From Kalmusia sp. IMI 367209 (lineage: Eukaryota > Ascomycota > Dothideomycetes > Pleosporales > Didymosphaeriaceae), in NCBI GenBank assembly GCA_027946365.1, contig JAPEUQ010000012.1:310001-374000 (forward strand): a stretch of DNA of 64,000 nt, given 5' to 3'. Position 1 is the first letter of the stretch. Each line of letters opens with the position of its first letter. Below are positions 23,775-33,817 of this stretch, one piece after another. Made by a program: the position numbers and the translations under genes. The notes under the pieces are model-generated. The model ran no database searches, had not been told where the DNA came from, and was given only the letters and a program-made list of their open reading frames with translations.

Positions 23775-24900
23775 CTATCTCCTCACAAAACCAATCAAAG
23801 TACCTTCTTTGGCCTGTTCCGCACGCCATCTGAGATACTCGCCCGAGCTGACGATAGGATACTTCATTGGATTATCATCGCTTACGCACGTTGGTACAGG
23901 CTCTAGCTTCATGTCCTGCTGGAAGCCAAAAAAGAATGGGCAAGAGTAGCGCTCTGCGCCCCCCTTATTAACCACGCGATGTACAGTGGAAACGAAGTAA
24001 TCGTTAGTTTGACGCATGAAACAGTCTGCAATGTTTACGACGATGCTTCCCGGAATCGGCTTGGCTTTGATCCAGTAACCGGATTTGGAGAGCACTTCGA
24101 GGCCAGCATGCTCATCTTGCGTGACAAATGTAAAGCATTCGAAATCGGTGTGCGCACCGATACCCAACTGATCTGTTGGAGAAGCCTACTCCATTGTCAA
24201 TCACAATGTTCAAGGGGAATTCGCTGGTCACGTACCTCTTGTGGAGGGTAATGAGTTACTCTCATACCAGCTGCTGGAGTCTTAATGTAATCATCGAGAA
24301 GTAATTCTCATCGAGATGAAGTGCCAGAGCGAAGGTCCTAGTCAGCCGACGTGCAAGAGTCAATAACTGGGAATGATGCTCGTAAAGCGTCTCTTTGAAA
24401 CCCGGAAGATTTCTAGGCCAAAGCAGCTTCACGTAATCGGTGTCCGGTTCTTCTTCACTTGCGACTTCCGGATCAAATTTTGGGTTATAACCCCAATTAT
24501 AGGCTTCCATGAGATCCTTTTCTTTCTTGCCATTCCGATTGTATCTTGCCATTGGAAAATATCCAAAATATTCTGTTACAAAATCGGTACAGACCTCCAT
24601 CTTCTTTTCCTCAGGCTGCGCAAAGAACCTCTTCGCTTGTTCAAATGTGTTTTCTGCATGCTTTGGCTCGATTCCATGATTGATGATGTAGAAAAAGCCA
24701 ATCCGGTGAGCAGCTTCTCGAATCTTTTCGGCTACAGCTTTCCGATCTTCGATTCGTTCGCTATAAATCCCATTGATGTCAATGACTGGAATTTCATCCG
24801 CTTCGAGTGATGTATCAGAGTGAAAATGAATCTTCTGCCCGTTCTGAAGCGTAAGATTGAGTGCAGGTAGCTGCGCGGTCTCAAGAATAGTGGTAGACAT
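23775..24900 (-). pseudogene. 2-oxoglutarate/Fe(II) dioxygenase (isopenicillin-N-synthase-like) with a frameshift
   Basis: Family: non-haem iron oxygenases that hydroxylate or ring-modify small molecules using 2-oxoglutarate. The start MSTTILETAQLPAL at 24900 is the first ATG. The N-terminal part has IPVIDINGIYSE and HRIGFFYIINHGI; the catalytic core has HTD in GAHTDFECFTFV, a distal His in STVHRVVNK and R-x-S in ERYSCPFFF. Exon 1 (24900-24236) and exon 2 (24185-23775) join over a 50-bp GT-AG intron. Near 24299 the frame shifts: LHLDENYF is followed, two nucleotides out, by DDYIKTPAAGMRVTHYPP, and the unshifted frame stops soon after. Total length is 2 nt over a multiple of three. No GT-AG pair rescues it. 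All active-site residues are intact, so decay is recent or this is a sequence error. Confidence 0.85.
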
Positions 24901-26033
24901 GATGATGCTATGATTCACTTCCGACGAAGCGACATAAGAAGAAGACTGATTCGGCGCTTGCAATGAAAGCTATTAATTTCTGTTTCGTCTTGAATGCTTC
25001 AAGGGTGTGCAGACATTCGGATGCATACCCCAATCAACTTGTGTTATCGGGGATAACAGCGGTCGGAGATCAGCGCGCCGCCGAGCCACCATCGTACGAG
25101 AATAGATAGCTCCTCGATACCGAGCGGATAAGCAACCGAGACGCGCAGCTGGTCAGATAAGGGACTTTTGACATGCGATGAAGGGAGTACGCTGTAGTTT
25201 CTGATACTGTCGGCTTATTCTGTTGCGGTTAGCTAGAATTTGCCCTAACACTACTATTATACCTATGCCCTTTCTCTGCGTATCACAGGCCAGGCTATAC
25301 TAAGTTTCATCCGTACTACAATCTGACCATCATCAACACGTACGACGTAACATTGATTAGAGCTTTAAGTCCAGGTTGAATTCTTCACTACTTAGATGGT
25401 GATTTTTAGAGGTTGTGGTAGTAACAATAGTGCTATCACTGAAGTGATAGGTTGTGGTGGCTATAATCGCGGCGCCGCCGACACTGAGACGAAGGAATGC
25501 GATGGTCACAATATTTACATTGCTCCCCTAGGATATGGCGGCTACAATATCTCACTGACACGACACGGTGCTGAAGATACAGCTGATCGAAGCGGAGCGA
25601 TTGAAGGTCGTTTGGTTGAATCCTTGAGTTTCGGATCGAGCCATATATTGCAATCCTCTGAAGATGGTATGTTTTTGTTTTTCAAGGTCTTCGTAACTTA
25701 GAAGAGATTCTGATTAGTCCTTTCAACCTCGACCCTCATTGGATAAAGATCATGACCAGTAGGCTGCAGTGTAATACAACATGCATGTGTCGTGTCTTAT
25801 CAACTCGACTCTGACAGCTGTTATGGAACTCATCATCACCAGACCCAGTTTGTTCAAATCGTAAGAGGCGCGCTAGGAGGGATGCCTGACGTCGGTAACA
25901 TAGCCACATTCAGGTTGCACAAGAAAGCTTAAATAACCCCGCAATGTTATTTAGGACGCAGCTCAGCCTTGTTAGCTTCAACATCTTAGTACCGATAAGA
26001 TCCATCAGCTTATTCTGAATTCGCCTTAGTATC
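24901..26033. other. Intergenic between dioxygenase and HeLo-like gene
   Basis: About 1.1 kb. The open frame 25396-25701 is weak: its Gly/Asn-rich start reflects a short imperfect triplication (25411, 25450 and 25530, each about GG-TTGTGG-pattern) rather than a gene. A perfect 7-bp inverted repeat with a 4-nt loop lies at 25433-25450. No other feature seen. Confidence 0.5.
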
Positions 26034-27707
26034 ATGGCCGAGCTAGCTTTCGCAGCTATAATAATTCTGAAAGAAGTCTATCTTCTTTCTCGCTTTATCG
26101 CAAGAACGGCTAAGTCCGCTTCCAGATCAGCTATAGAACGCGCGACTTTGCAGGACGATCTCGAGTTTGAGCACCTCTACGTTCGAAGTTTCGGACTATT
26201 GTTCTTTCAGAGCAAAGGCACACTAACGCCTTATGAGTCTTTGAGTCAAGAATGGCTCGAAAAGATCGTGTGGATTCTCGACAGTTTGCGATTGGCGCAA
26301 GGAGATTATTCAAGGCTGGCAGCTGAAAGAGATGACTTATACGGAAAGATAAGCCCATTTCAAATGAATGGGTCAGGCAACGGAGTCCAAGAACGAGGTA
26401 GCTTGATTAGTTTTGGAGATTTTGATCGTCAGGTGAACGAGCTGGAAGTGCACAAGCAGGTAGAAAAGCCGATTACACATCAGACTGTCGTTTCTCTGAC
26501 TTCAGTCAGCCCCAGAGCAAGGATTCTTCTATCTACGGACTGGCGATCGGCGCTGTCCGAAAAGAGACAATTGGAAAAAATGCTAAAGATATCTCAAGAA
26601 TGGACCAAGAAACTCAAAGAGCTGCTCCAATTGACCATGGCTGTCAATCCACAGTTTCATACCTCTGACATTGCGAAGATTTCTTCGCTTATAAAGAGTG
26701 ATGATGCAAAGCTCTTGGGACTTGTAGATCACGCGAAACTACGACAGAATGTTGAGGCAACGCTGAGCGATGTAATGGACCTTGAAATGGTACATGTTGA
26801 GCTGGAATTGATAGACGAGCACACTAGGTTGACACCAGCGATTTTACACGGTAATTCCGAGTCGCATAACATCCTTGTCGAGATGAAGTACTTAGCCCCA
26901 CACGACGAACATAATGTTCTCCGACTGGCGCAAATACTAGCTCTCTCTAGTGGCACGAACATGTCGACGATCCCATTACGCGGATTTATTCGTTTGCTAA
27001 AAGAGTACGCCTACGCTTTCATCTTCGACTTTCCTTGTGGGGCGATTGATACTCCGCTGAGAACCCTCTATGATCTCATTAGAAGACCACAAGCTTTAGG
27101 TCAAGGATTTTCCCTTGAGGAACGCTTTGAAGTGGCGCTAAGCATTTCCAAGTCTTTAACAGCCTTACACGCTGATGGTTGGGTTCACAAAAACTTCCGC
27201 AGTCGATCAATCGTCTTCTTCCATGACTGCGAAGGGTTCATGAAGGACAACCCGTATCTTGTGAACTTCGAGTATACGAGATCAACGAACAATGATAGTT
27301 CTCACATAAATGACGACGATGATGAAGATAAACATGTGTACCGTCACCCTCTCAGACAACGCGCTCCTCAGCAGTCTTTCAATCAAGTCCACGACTTATA
27401 CGCTCTTGGTGTTGTACTTCTCGAAATTGGACTTTGGGAAATTATTCCGAAGGTCCAGGAACGATTCCGATACAACTCTACGTCTAATCATGAACGTGAT
27501 CCATACCTATTGTCAGATTATTATATCAGCACCGCAAATAATGACTTGCCTCATAGGATGGGCAGGGCATACACAGAGGCAGTTGTCACGTGTCTGACAG
27601 GTAATTTCGGGTCAAAAGAAACTGATCCTTCATTTGCATTGGCTGTGTACAATGCTGTTATCCAGAAATTGCATCCGAAGTGGTTGCTTGAGGTCGAAAT
27701 GAGCTAG
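26034..27707 (+). CDS. HeLo-like N-terminal domain fused to a degenerate protein kinase
   Basis: Intronless, 557 residues. The N-terminal half (about 1-240) starts with a hydrophobic helix (MAELAFAAIIILKEVYLLSRF) and a helical layout resembling fungal prion-inhibition/HeLo-type domains, which in HET-S form a membrane-damaging bundle. The C-terminal half (about 250-550) is kinase-like but lacks catalytic residues: the HRD position reads HKN (His385-Lys386-Asn387 in WVHKNFRS), the DFG position reads NFE (411-413), and the activation end reads YRHPLRQRAP. HDLYALGVVLLEIGLWE matches the alpha-F helix region. A glycine-rich loop is not evident. It is therefore a pseudokinase. Fungal HeLo-kinase fusions have been compared with animal MLKL, but a cell-death role here is inference. 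HeLo assignment is by pattern; the pseudokinase half is firmer. Confidence 0.7.
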   Translation: MAELAFAAIIILKEVYLLSRFIARTAKSASRSAIERATLQDDLEFEHLYVRSFGLLFFQSKGTLTPYESLSQEWLEKIVWILDSLRLAQGDYSRLAAERDDLYGKISPFQMNGSGNGVQERGSLISFGDFDRQVNELEVHKQVEKPITHQTVVSLTSVSPRARILLSTDWRSALSEKRQLEKMLKISQEWTKKLKELLQLTMAVNPQFHTSDIAKISSLIKSDDAKLLGLVDHAKLRQNVEATLSDVMDLEMVHVELELIDEHTRLTPAILHGNSESHNILVEMKYLAPHDEHNVLRLAQILALSSGTNMSTIPLRGFIRLLKEYAYAFIFDFPCGAIDTPLRTLYDLIRRPQALGQGFSLEERFEVALSISKSLTALHADGWVHKNFRSRSIVFFHDCEGFMKDNPYLVNFEYTRSTNNDSSHINDDDDEDKHVYRHPLRQRAPQQSFNQVHDLYALGVVLLEIGLWEIIPKVQERFRYNSTSNHERDPYLLSDYYISTANNDLPHRMGRAYTEAVVTCLTGNFGSKETDPSFALAVYNAVIQKLHPKWLLEVEMS

Positions 27708-28681
27708 TTCTCTTGTTCAATGAGCTTTCCGGTTTTAGGAACGGGACAAATAATGTATCAATTTTCTATGCACTAAACTGTACGATCTTTGATCAAGTAT
27801 TTCATTCGCCATATGACCTTCCTGTAAATCTAGCTTGCAATATAGTAGCTTCTACAAGACCGCATACATTTGTACCATCTTCTAGACCAAATGCAACACT
27901 TAGTCTGGTCTTGTGAAGATCTATACCAAAAATTTCCGTGACTGGTTTCCAGTATACCATCTCAATCACGATGAAACTAAAAATGTGGTACGTTTTCTTC
28001 AAGTATTTTTCTCGAATTTTGCACCCTTGTACTCGAGGATGCCGATGGTAAATGCGGGGTAGGTGCAGCAGCGACTATGAATAGGAAGTGGCCCCCGAAT
28101 CCCTCACCAGCACTGCTTTGCTATGTGACTAAGTTGCCATAAATGCTACGGTATCACAAACGATGGCTCGCTAATTAGCGCGTACTACTTTTCCAATTGT
28201 TGATAATTCTGATTCATGTGTCTTGCTTCATTCCAGTAATTCGACTTGGGGTTTTTTCCACATGACATGCATATCAGCGGCAGGATTAGCTCCATATTAG
28301 GAAGGTCTTATCATGAACCCGAACTCCCATCGCTACATGACCTAGGCCATGAGCCGATATCTCAACAACAAGCTTGGATCTATTCCATCGATACCGAGGC
28401 TTCACGACGATGCCGCTAATTCAAGGTCCTACAATATAATTCTCTTATTAGTCAGGTGCGACGAATGAGATTAAGCTTTTGTGCACAAAATCATCATATA
28501 GATCACAATATTAATGCTGGAGCTAAACGATTGTTGGTTTGCTATCGGGGCCGACACAACTATCTGTGTCGGGTTCTTTAAAAGCAAGCTAGAGAACGAG
28601 TGCGGATCTGAACTATCCATAGAGGCCACAGTGATGTCAGATGCCATCACTGGGCCGCGTATGCAATCAGCCTATTTCCTT
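27708..28681. other. Intergenic, about 1 kb
   Basis: AT-rich spacer between converging genes. Only short open frames without similarity; no RNA gene or repeat recognised. Confidence 0.55.
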
Positions 28682-29872
28682 CTAATCTGTGGGATCGTAG
28701 TTGGCGGCAGCCTTGACCGTCTTGCTGTTCTTGGAGTTGATGCCAACAGTGATCCAGCCGAAGATACCGTCAGAGACAGTGCTTCCAAGGAGAACGTAGT
28801 TCAGCACAGGATCTGTAGTTTGAGCCTCACCAGCTAGGATCGAATCTTTGGCGTTGGTGGTCAGGCTCTGCTTGTTTGTGGAGTAGGGAGAGGTTTTTTC
28901 AACTTCGGTGATGAGTGACTGATCGAAGAAGAGCTGGCCAACGTGGGAAATCGTTCCGCCCGTGATAACGGTACCGTATGATTTGGTCGTCTGTTGGACA
29001 TTGTGATGCGAGAGAACTATTTAGGTTTCAGTGTCTAGGCTCGAAAGAAAAGTCAATCAATTGTATGGGAGTGTGGCTTACTGTGAATATGGGATGTACG
29101 GCCAGTGTAGTGCCCAGGGAAGAGACCCACAAATTGAACGATTCCATCAGTGTCACTGAACTGGATGCCACGTAGAGCGGGGTTGTCAAGGTTCGTCTTG
29201 TCGCCAGAGTTGCCATTACCTCCTGCATTTACACCACCGTAGACACCCTGCTTTTGTTAGATCGCCGACGGAACGTCTGTGTCATAAAACATTGTGAGAC
29301 TCACAGTAGAGTTAGCGTACCAGGCTTCCAGGGCGACATTCGAAATAGGCTTGCAAGTGGTGGTGTCGATTAGCTGAACATCGAAGGTCAACGAAACACC
29401 CTTCTGGCCGTCGGTGATGTCCTTGCGAACTAACTCGCCAGTAACATCTGAAAACAAGTAAGTTTGGCTGGACCTTTGGCAGGATTAGACAGTGGGTCGG
29501 ATGCTCACAGTAAGGGCCCTCGGTGGTTTCGGGCTGCAAGATGCAGGAAGCATTGGAACCGAAAATCTCGGCAGCAGAGCTTTGAGGAGTCACCTTCTTG
29601 GTAGAAAGATGGTTCTTATTCAGGACATCTGTCAAAGATCGACGCTCCAGGCCCCGCTTCTGCTGGAGTTCTTGAACCTGCTGGATGCGGCGCTGGATCA
29701 GCTTGTGATCACGAGCCTTGATCTCATCAGCGCAGTGTGCAAGAGTCTGATACTCCGGAGAGCGTCGGTATGCAGCACGCTCAGCAGCTTCGGCCTCAAC
29801 ATCGTGCCCGGGGTGACCAAGCACAGGTAGTGCGGCAAGCGCCACAGTGACGAGAGCAGTGAAATAGACCAT
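28682..29872 (-). CDS. Secreted intradiol ring-cleavage dioxygenase
   Basis: Extracellular enzyme family that opens catechol-type rings between the two hydroxyls using ferric iron. Exons 29872-29509, 29447-29305, 29247-29082 and 29016-28682 join in phase (introns 61, 57, 65 bp) to 335 residues. The N-terminus MVYFTALVTVALAALPVLG is a signal peptide, followed by GHPGHD and a long charged helical region (SPEYQTLAHCADEIKAR). The core shows TTEGPYYVTGEL (first iron Tyr), then FPGHYTGRTSHIHIL with the second Tyr and two His ligands, and TDPVLNYVLLG. All four expected iron ligands are present. Fungal secreted members are thought to act on lignin- or plant-phenol-derived catechols; the substrate here is unknown. 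Confidence 0.9.
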
Positions 29873-32476
29873 TTTTCCTCGGAAACTTTTCAAAGTAAAG
29901 AGAAGGATTGTGATGATAGGACAGAGTGAGTTCTTGAGAAGACAGCTCAGGCGAAGATTTTATATCTTCCACATCTCCTCAGTGTCGGCGTCTGCCGCGT
30001 CCATCGCCAAGCTCCCTAAACTTCTGTCCCATCCGCCTCCCAGAGTAAGATTCTCCGAAATTTGGTCAACTTGCTTCAATTTTACGATATCGCGCAATGT
30101 CTACGCCTCGTGCGCAATGCCAAGGTGCAGTATAGAGTGCCCAGAGGTTGAACTGGCGCCGTCTGCAGAAGCGAATCGTCATTCCCTGGACAATGCCCCT
30201 CAGATGAAGGTCAGTACGTACGCACAGTTGACCAGGAAAAAGTAAATATTGCACGACCGGGTTCACAAGCGGATGTTTATCTACCAGGTGAGGATCATCC
30301 GTGCGGCTTTCTCCCCTGCATACTATAAGCCTTTTGTTATGCAGCCAATCAGAGCAAAGGCGTCGTAAGCAACTTCACTCTTGGCTTGGGACGCACACGA
30401 CAGCTTGTTGGTATTATGATGATGGGCAGGCTGTTGCCGATAATGCGCCAATGAAAACCTCTTGATTACTCCGGTGGCACGTACCTTTGCCTGGGGCCAA
30501 AAATCTTGGCTGAGCAACTACGGACCTGTGAGGCATGAATAGGCAGGCGAACAAGTTGCGGGCAGAGGCATATATTAACATGCATCCTGCACCTACAGGT
30601 AGGTTGACGAATGCATTGATCTAGATGAAGCCATGTGCTTTGAAGTGTACGCCTCATGTACCAGGCTTACCGACAGACGCTAATCATGGTTGAATCAACA
30701 TGCTTCGCATCACTCGCCCCGCGCAATCAGTACTGGTACATCCTCGGCCCAGTCTTCCGAGAACTTTGGCAATACTTCACCATCTCATGCAATGACTTTT
30801 GACTCCTCCTCACCGAACAAATAATTGGCACAGTCCTGCGCAGTCCCATTGCCGTCTTCAACGTTCTCGCGTCTTCACGTTCTTTTGAATCCGTTGGGAC
30901 AGATCCACCACCTCAGCCTACTGTGCTTCCATCCGAAGCGATGGGCGCACGTATACCGAAAGTGGAAGGCCTTTTTACCAAGGTTTCCATTGCAGATCGT
31001 GTCGTCTCATCGGCCAATTCAATCTGCATCGCAGGTGTCTTTGCCTCTCTAAGCCTGAAATGCCTCTTTCGCCGCTTCTATCAAACGTTCCTAGGTGACG
31101 GATCGGCATATCTGCGAAGCACGCTTTGCAACTTCATTGTGTGTGAAAGGCTTTCGATGATACGCTCGAGTCTCTAGGTACGTGCAGGCGAGTGCATCGG
31201 TGTATGCGTACAAATAGGCAGGTCAGTGCCCATATACTTCACGAACACGATCCACTATGTGATCAGTGTTGAGGGCAAGTGCATGTGGATATAATTACTC
31301 TTCATGACGTGTATACGCATTCGCGTCAAAATGCAAGAAAATGATAATTCAAGAAGATCTATCAGCCGCTCGCGAGAGGTGTGTAAAAACGCACTAATGC
31401 GACTGTCTTAAGTTCAGACGTTTGCAAGGCACCACGATCGATAGGGCGAAAATGAGAACGGATGCTTCCTGACATGATTCGATATAATCTAGTAGCTGCA
31501 TTCTCTCCTCGGACACAGCTGGGTTTCACAAGCTACGCAAGATATGCCCACCAAAATTTGCAACACCATCAACACTAATTAAATATCAATGTACATAATT
31601 AGGGGTATACGTATTTTTACGCAAGAACCTTGCATTCTTATGCCTAGAGACGCCACGTTCTGTAAATTGTCTGCTCATCATCCCAATTCTCTTTTTATGT
31701 GTGATGTAACATGTAAATAGGCTCGTCAATGACTGTTTGAATTCACGTAAATTTCTTCATGAGCAACATGCTTTCAATTACGGCAGCTGGCGAAAGGCTC
31801 CGAAACAACGATCAAGGATTTTCTATTGCCACAAACATACTTAGTAGCTCAATATATTAGACAAAGCTAGGGAGGGTTATGAAAGCTGAGGTTTACTGAG
31901 GAGGCGTGTTTCACGCCACACATTTTCACAGGCTTCCACAAAAGTGTTATGATAAGATCATTGACCATGTCCTTGTGCATGGTGAGTCATAAATCCTCTC
32001 CTGGTCGATTACAAGGCCTCATAATCACGATGTAGAGTATATTATCGGGATGACACCGTTTCAAATGATTCATGTAAGGCTGAAACGTATCGTACTGACA
32101 CCCTTGGGAGAAAACGCGAGTACAGATAAGGGGCAAGCATTGGAGACCTCACCTGAACAGCATCAGTAGTTCACGGGTGTAGAATTAGTTGAGAACTCAA
32201 GGAACGGTACTGGGAGCCTCATGTTTGTGATGTGCAGAAATTTACATGTAGATGTCGACGATAGATATATGCAGGTTAGAGTAGGATTCAGAGTTTGGCA
32301 AGCCACAATATCATGGCAGAAGAGTGTTCTCTGCTATTCGCTATACTGCTCTTCATGCCACCTATGCCCCTATAATCCATTTCATCAACTCAATCATCAG
32401 CATTGACGTTTCTGAGCGAACATGACTACGAAACAGCCCTGCCACAAGTGGACCTTGTCTACAATTCTCCATCAAA
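29873..32476. other. Gene-poor stretch, 2.6 kb
   Basis: Contains the promoter of the intradiol dioxygenase and the 3' flank of the SGNH-like gene. The plus frame around 30830-31177 reads somewhat protein-like (LASSRSFESVGTDPPPQP and following) but has no start context, splice partners or known domain, so it is not called. No transposon, tRNA or array seen. Confidence 0.45.
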
Positions 32477-33073
32477 TCAGCCCCAAAAGGCTACAGCCTG
32501 TTTGCCCAACGATGACTGCCCCGCTGTGTTCGCATGGCAACCGTCCTGAACCTCACCTGGATGCAGACGGAACGCACCTGGATACGTCACACCCTGAGTC
32601 GTATCATTAGCGGCCTGCTGCGCTAGTGCATCGGTGCTCTCCGGCCCCTTCGGCCCCGCCAATTGACACGTTTGGCCGGCGTCATACAGCGGCTGGCCCG
32701 TGATGTAGATTGTTGCGTTCGCCGCAGAGTGTTGCCGTGTGTTGGCGATAAGCTGCTTGACCTCGGTGTAGGTAGCCCCGTTGGTGAAGATGCAGATTTG
32801 GATCCAGACTGCGGTCGGTTTTCCGTACTTGGCAGCCTGCTGGTCGAAGAGCTTCCAGGACTGCGAGTTGGTGTTGGTCCAGGACTGGACGACCATGCCG
32901 CCGGTACCGTATGGTCCCCACATGCGCTGCCCTTTCACGGCAACGTAGCCTTGGGCGACGTTCTCGGCCATGGAGCAGCCGATGAAGCCCATGGAGTGGG
33001 CAGGATCGGCTGCTGGCGCAGGCACTGCGGCTGCGCTAGCGGCTGCGAGAAAGGTAAGGGAAGTGAAACGCAT
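32477..33073 (-). CDS. Small secreted protein, SGNH-hydrolase-like
   Basis: Intronless, 198 residues, starting with the signal peptide MRFTSLTFLAAASAAAVPAPA. The mature part begins near MGFIGCSMAENVAQGY, where Ser in GCSM could be the block-I nucleophile, and ends with QDGCHANTAG, a D-x-x-H arrangement like the catalytic Asp/His block of SGNH esterases. Several cysteines could form disulfides. The assignment is by motif order only, since the usual G-D-S triplet is replaced by G-C-S. If right, it would be a secreted esterase or carbohydrate-active enzyme; otherwise a small cysteine-containing effector-like protein. Confidence 0.6.
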   Translation of the reverse strand: MRFTSLTFLAAASAAAVPAPAADPAHSMGFIGCSMAENVAQGYVAVKGQRMWGPYGTGGMVVQSWTNTNSQSWKLFDQQAAKYGKPTAVWIQICIFTNGATYTEVKQLIANTRQHSAANATIYITGQPLYDAGQTCQLAGPKGPESTDALAQQAANDTTQGVTYPGAFRLHPGEVQDGCHANTAGQSSLGKQAVAFWG

Positions 33074-33817
33074 GACGTTGGTTGAGGTTTTGGACTTTGG
33101 AGTGTTGAATAGTTAAGCTTTGGTGCCGCTTAATGTCCCTTCTCTGAGCCGTATTTATATACCATTATCATGCTGGTTCAACATCTCTTCTAGGTGACAA
33201 TATTTTGCGCTCGTTTAATCAGCCGGCATGACTCAATATTACACATTTGATCACAGGTTTGCAAATGTACGGACGGTGTTGGTGGACAAATTCATTCTCA
33301 GCTAAATGAGTATTGTCTTGGTCTGGCAATGATATATCAAGTTGGACAAAGAAGTGAATGACTGTATAACTTTGTGTTGGAAGTGAAGCATTGGCTGGGT
33401 AATAAATTGATTTTGGTGGTACACGGATAAAAATGGTGATCGGAAGCGTGAAACGGGACATCAACAGGTTAAAATAGATGTCGGTAGCGTTGAACGGGAC
33501 ATAAGCGGGGTTCCAAGACACCGGATGCGTGAAGCGGGATATAGGTAGGCTAGGCTGAGTATCAGTAGGGTAAACAGAACCTTCGAATGTGTGCTCAGGA
33601 CTATGGAATCTCGGAGGTAGGGATTTCGTGAACTGCCCTGACAGCTTGGTTTTCAATTACTACATCATACGAAAGTCCAACCAGTCAATCCTGCACAGCT
33701 ACAAGACAACTTTATAGAGACACTCTTCATGCTTATGCTGTTTGCTAGGATAACTCTACAAAAATCCCTATATCCATGCCAGATTAATGTTCCATAGGAA
33801 CTACCCACTGTCTACCT
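33074..33817. other. Intergenic with a degenerate tandem repeat
   Basis: Holds the SGNH-like gene promoter on the left. The minus frame 33656-33219 is long but begins at TTG and its protein simply reflects the repeat listed at 33441-33562. No gene is supported. Confidence 0.55.
33441..33562. repeat. Three degenerate units of a 40-41 bp direct repeat
   Basis: Units start at 33441, 33482 and 33522. Each begins CGG(A/T)(A/T)GCGT and continues with (G/T)AA(A/G)CGGGA(C/T)AT, so the first 20 or so bases are well conserved and the rest diverged. A weaker fourth unit may lie at about 33379. Confidence 0.6.

Noticed and set aside
25396..25701. Gly/Asn-rich open frame of 101 codons
   Set aside because: Its pattern comes from a short imperfect DNA triplication; no domain and no neighbouring exons.
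30825..31177. Protein-like plus frames in the gene-poor region
   Set aside because: No start, splice partner, or family; could be a gene relic but nothing supports a call.
10859..33073. One biosynthetic gene cluster spanning PKS, permease, dioxygenases and secreted proteins
   Set aside because: Genes are separated by 1-3 kb gaps, and there is no pathway regulator and no typical tailoring set; the permease and secreted enzymes fit other roles.
33219..33656. Minus-strand open frame of 145 codons
   Set aside because: Starts at TTG and its periodic protein is produced by the 40-bp DNA repeat.
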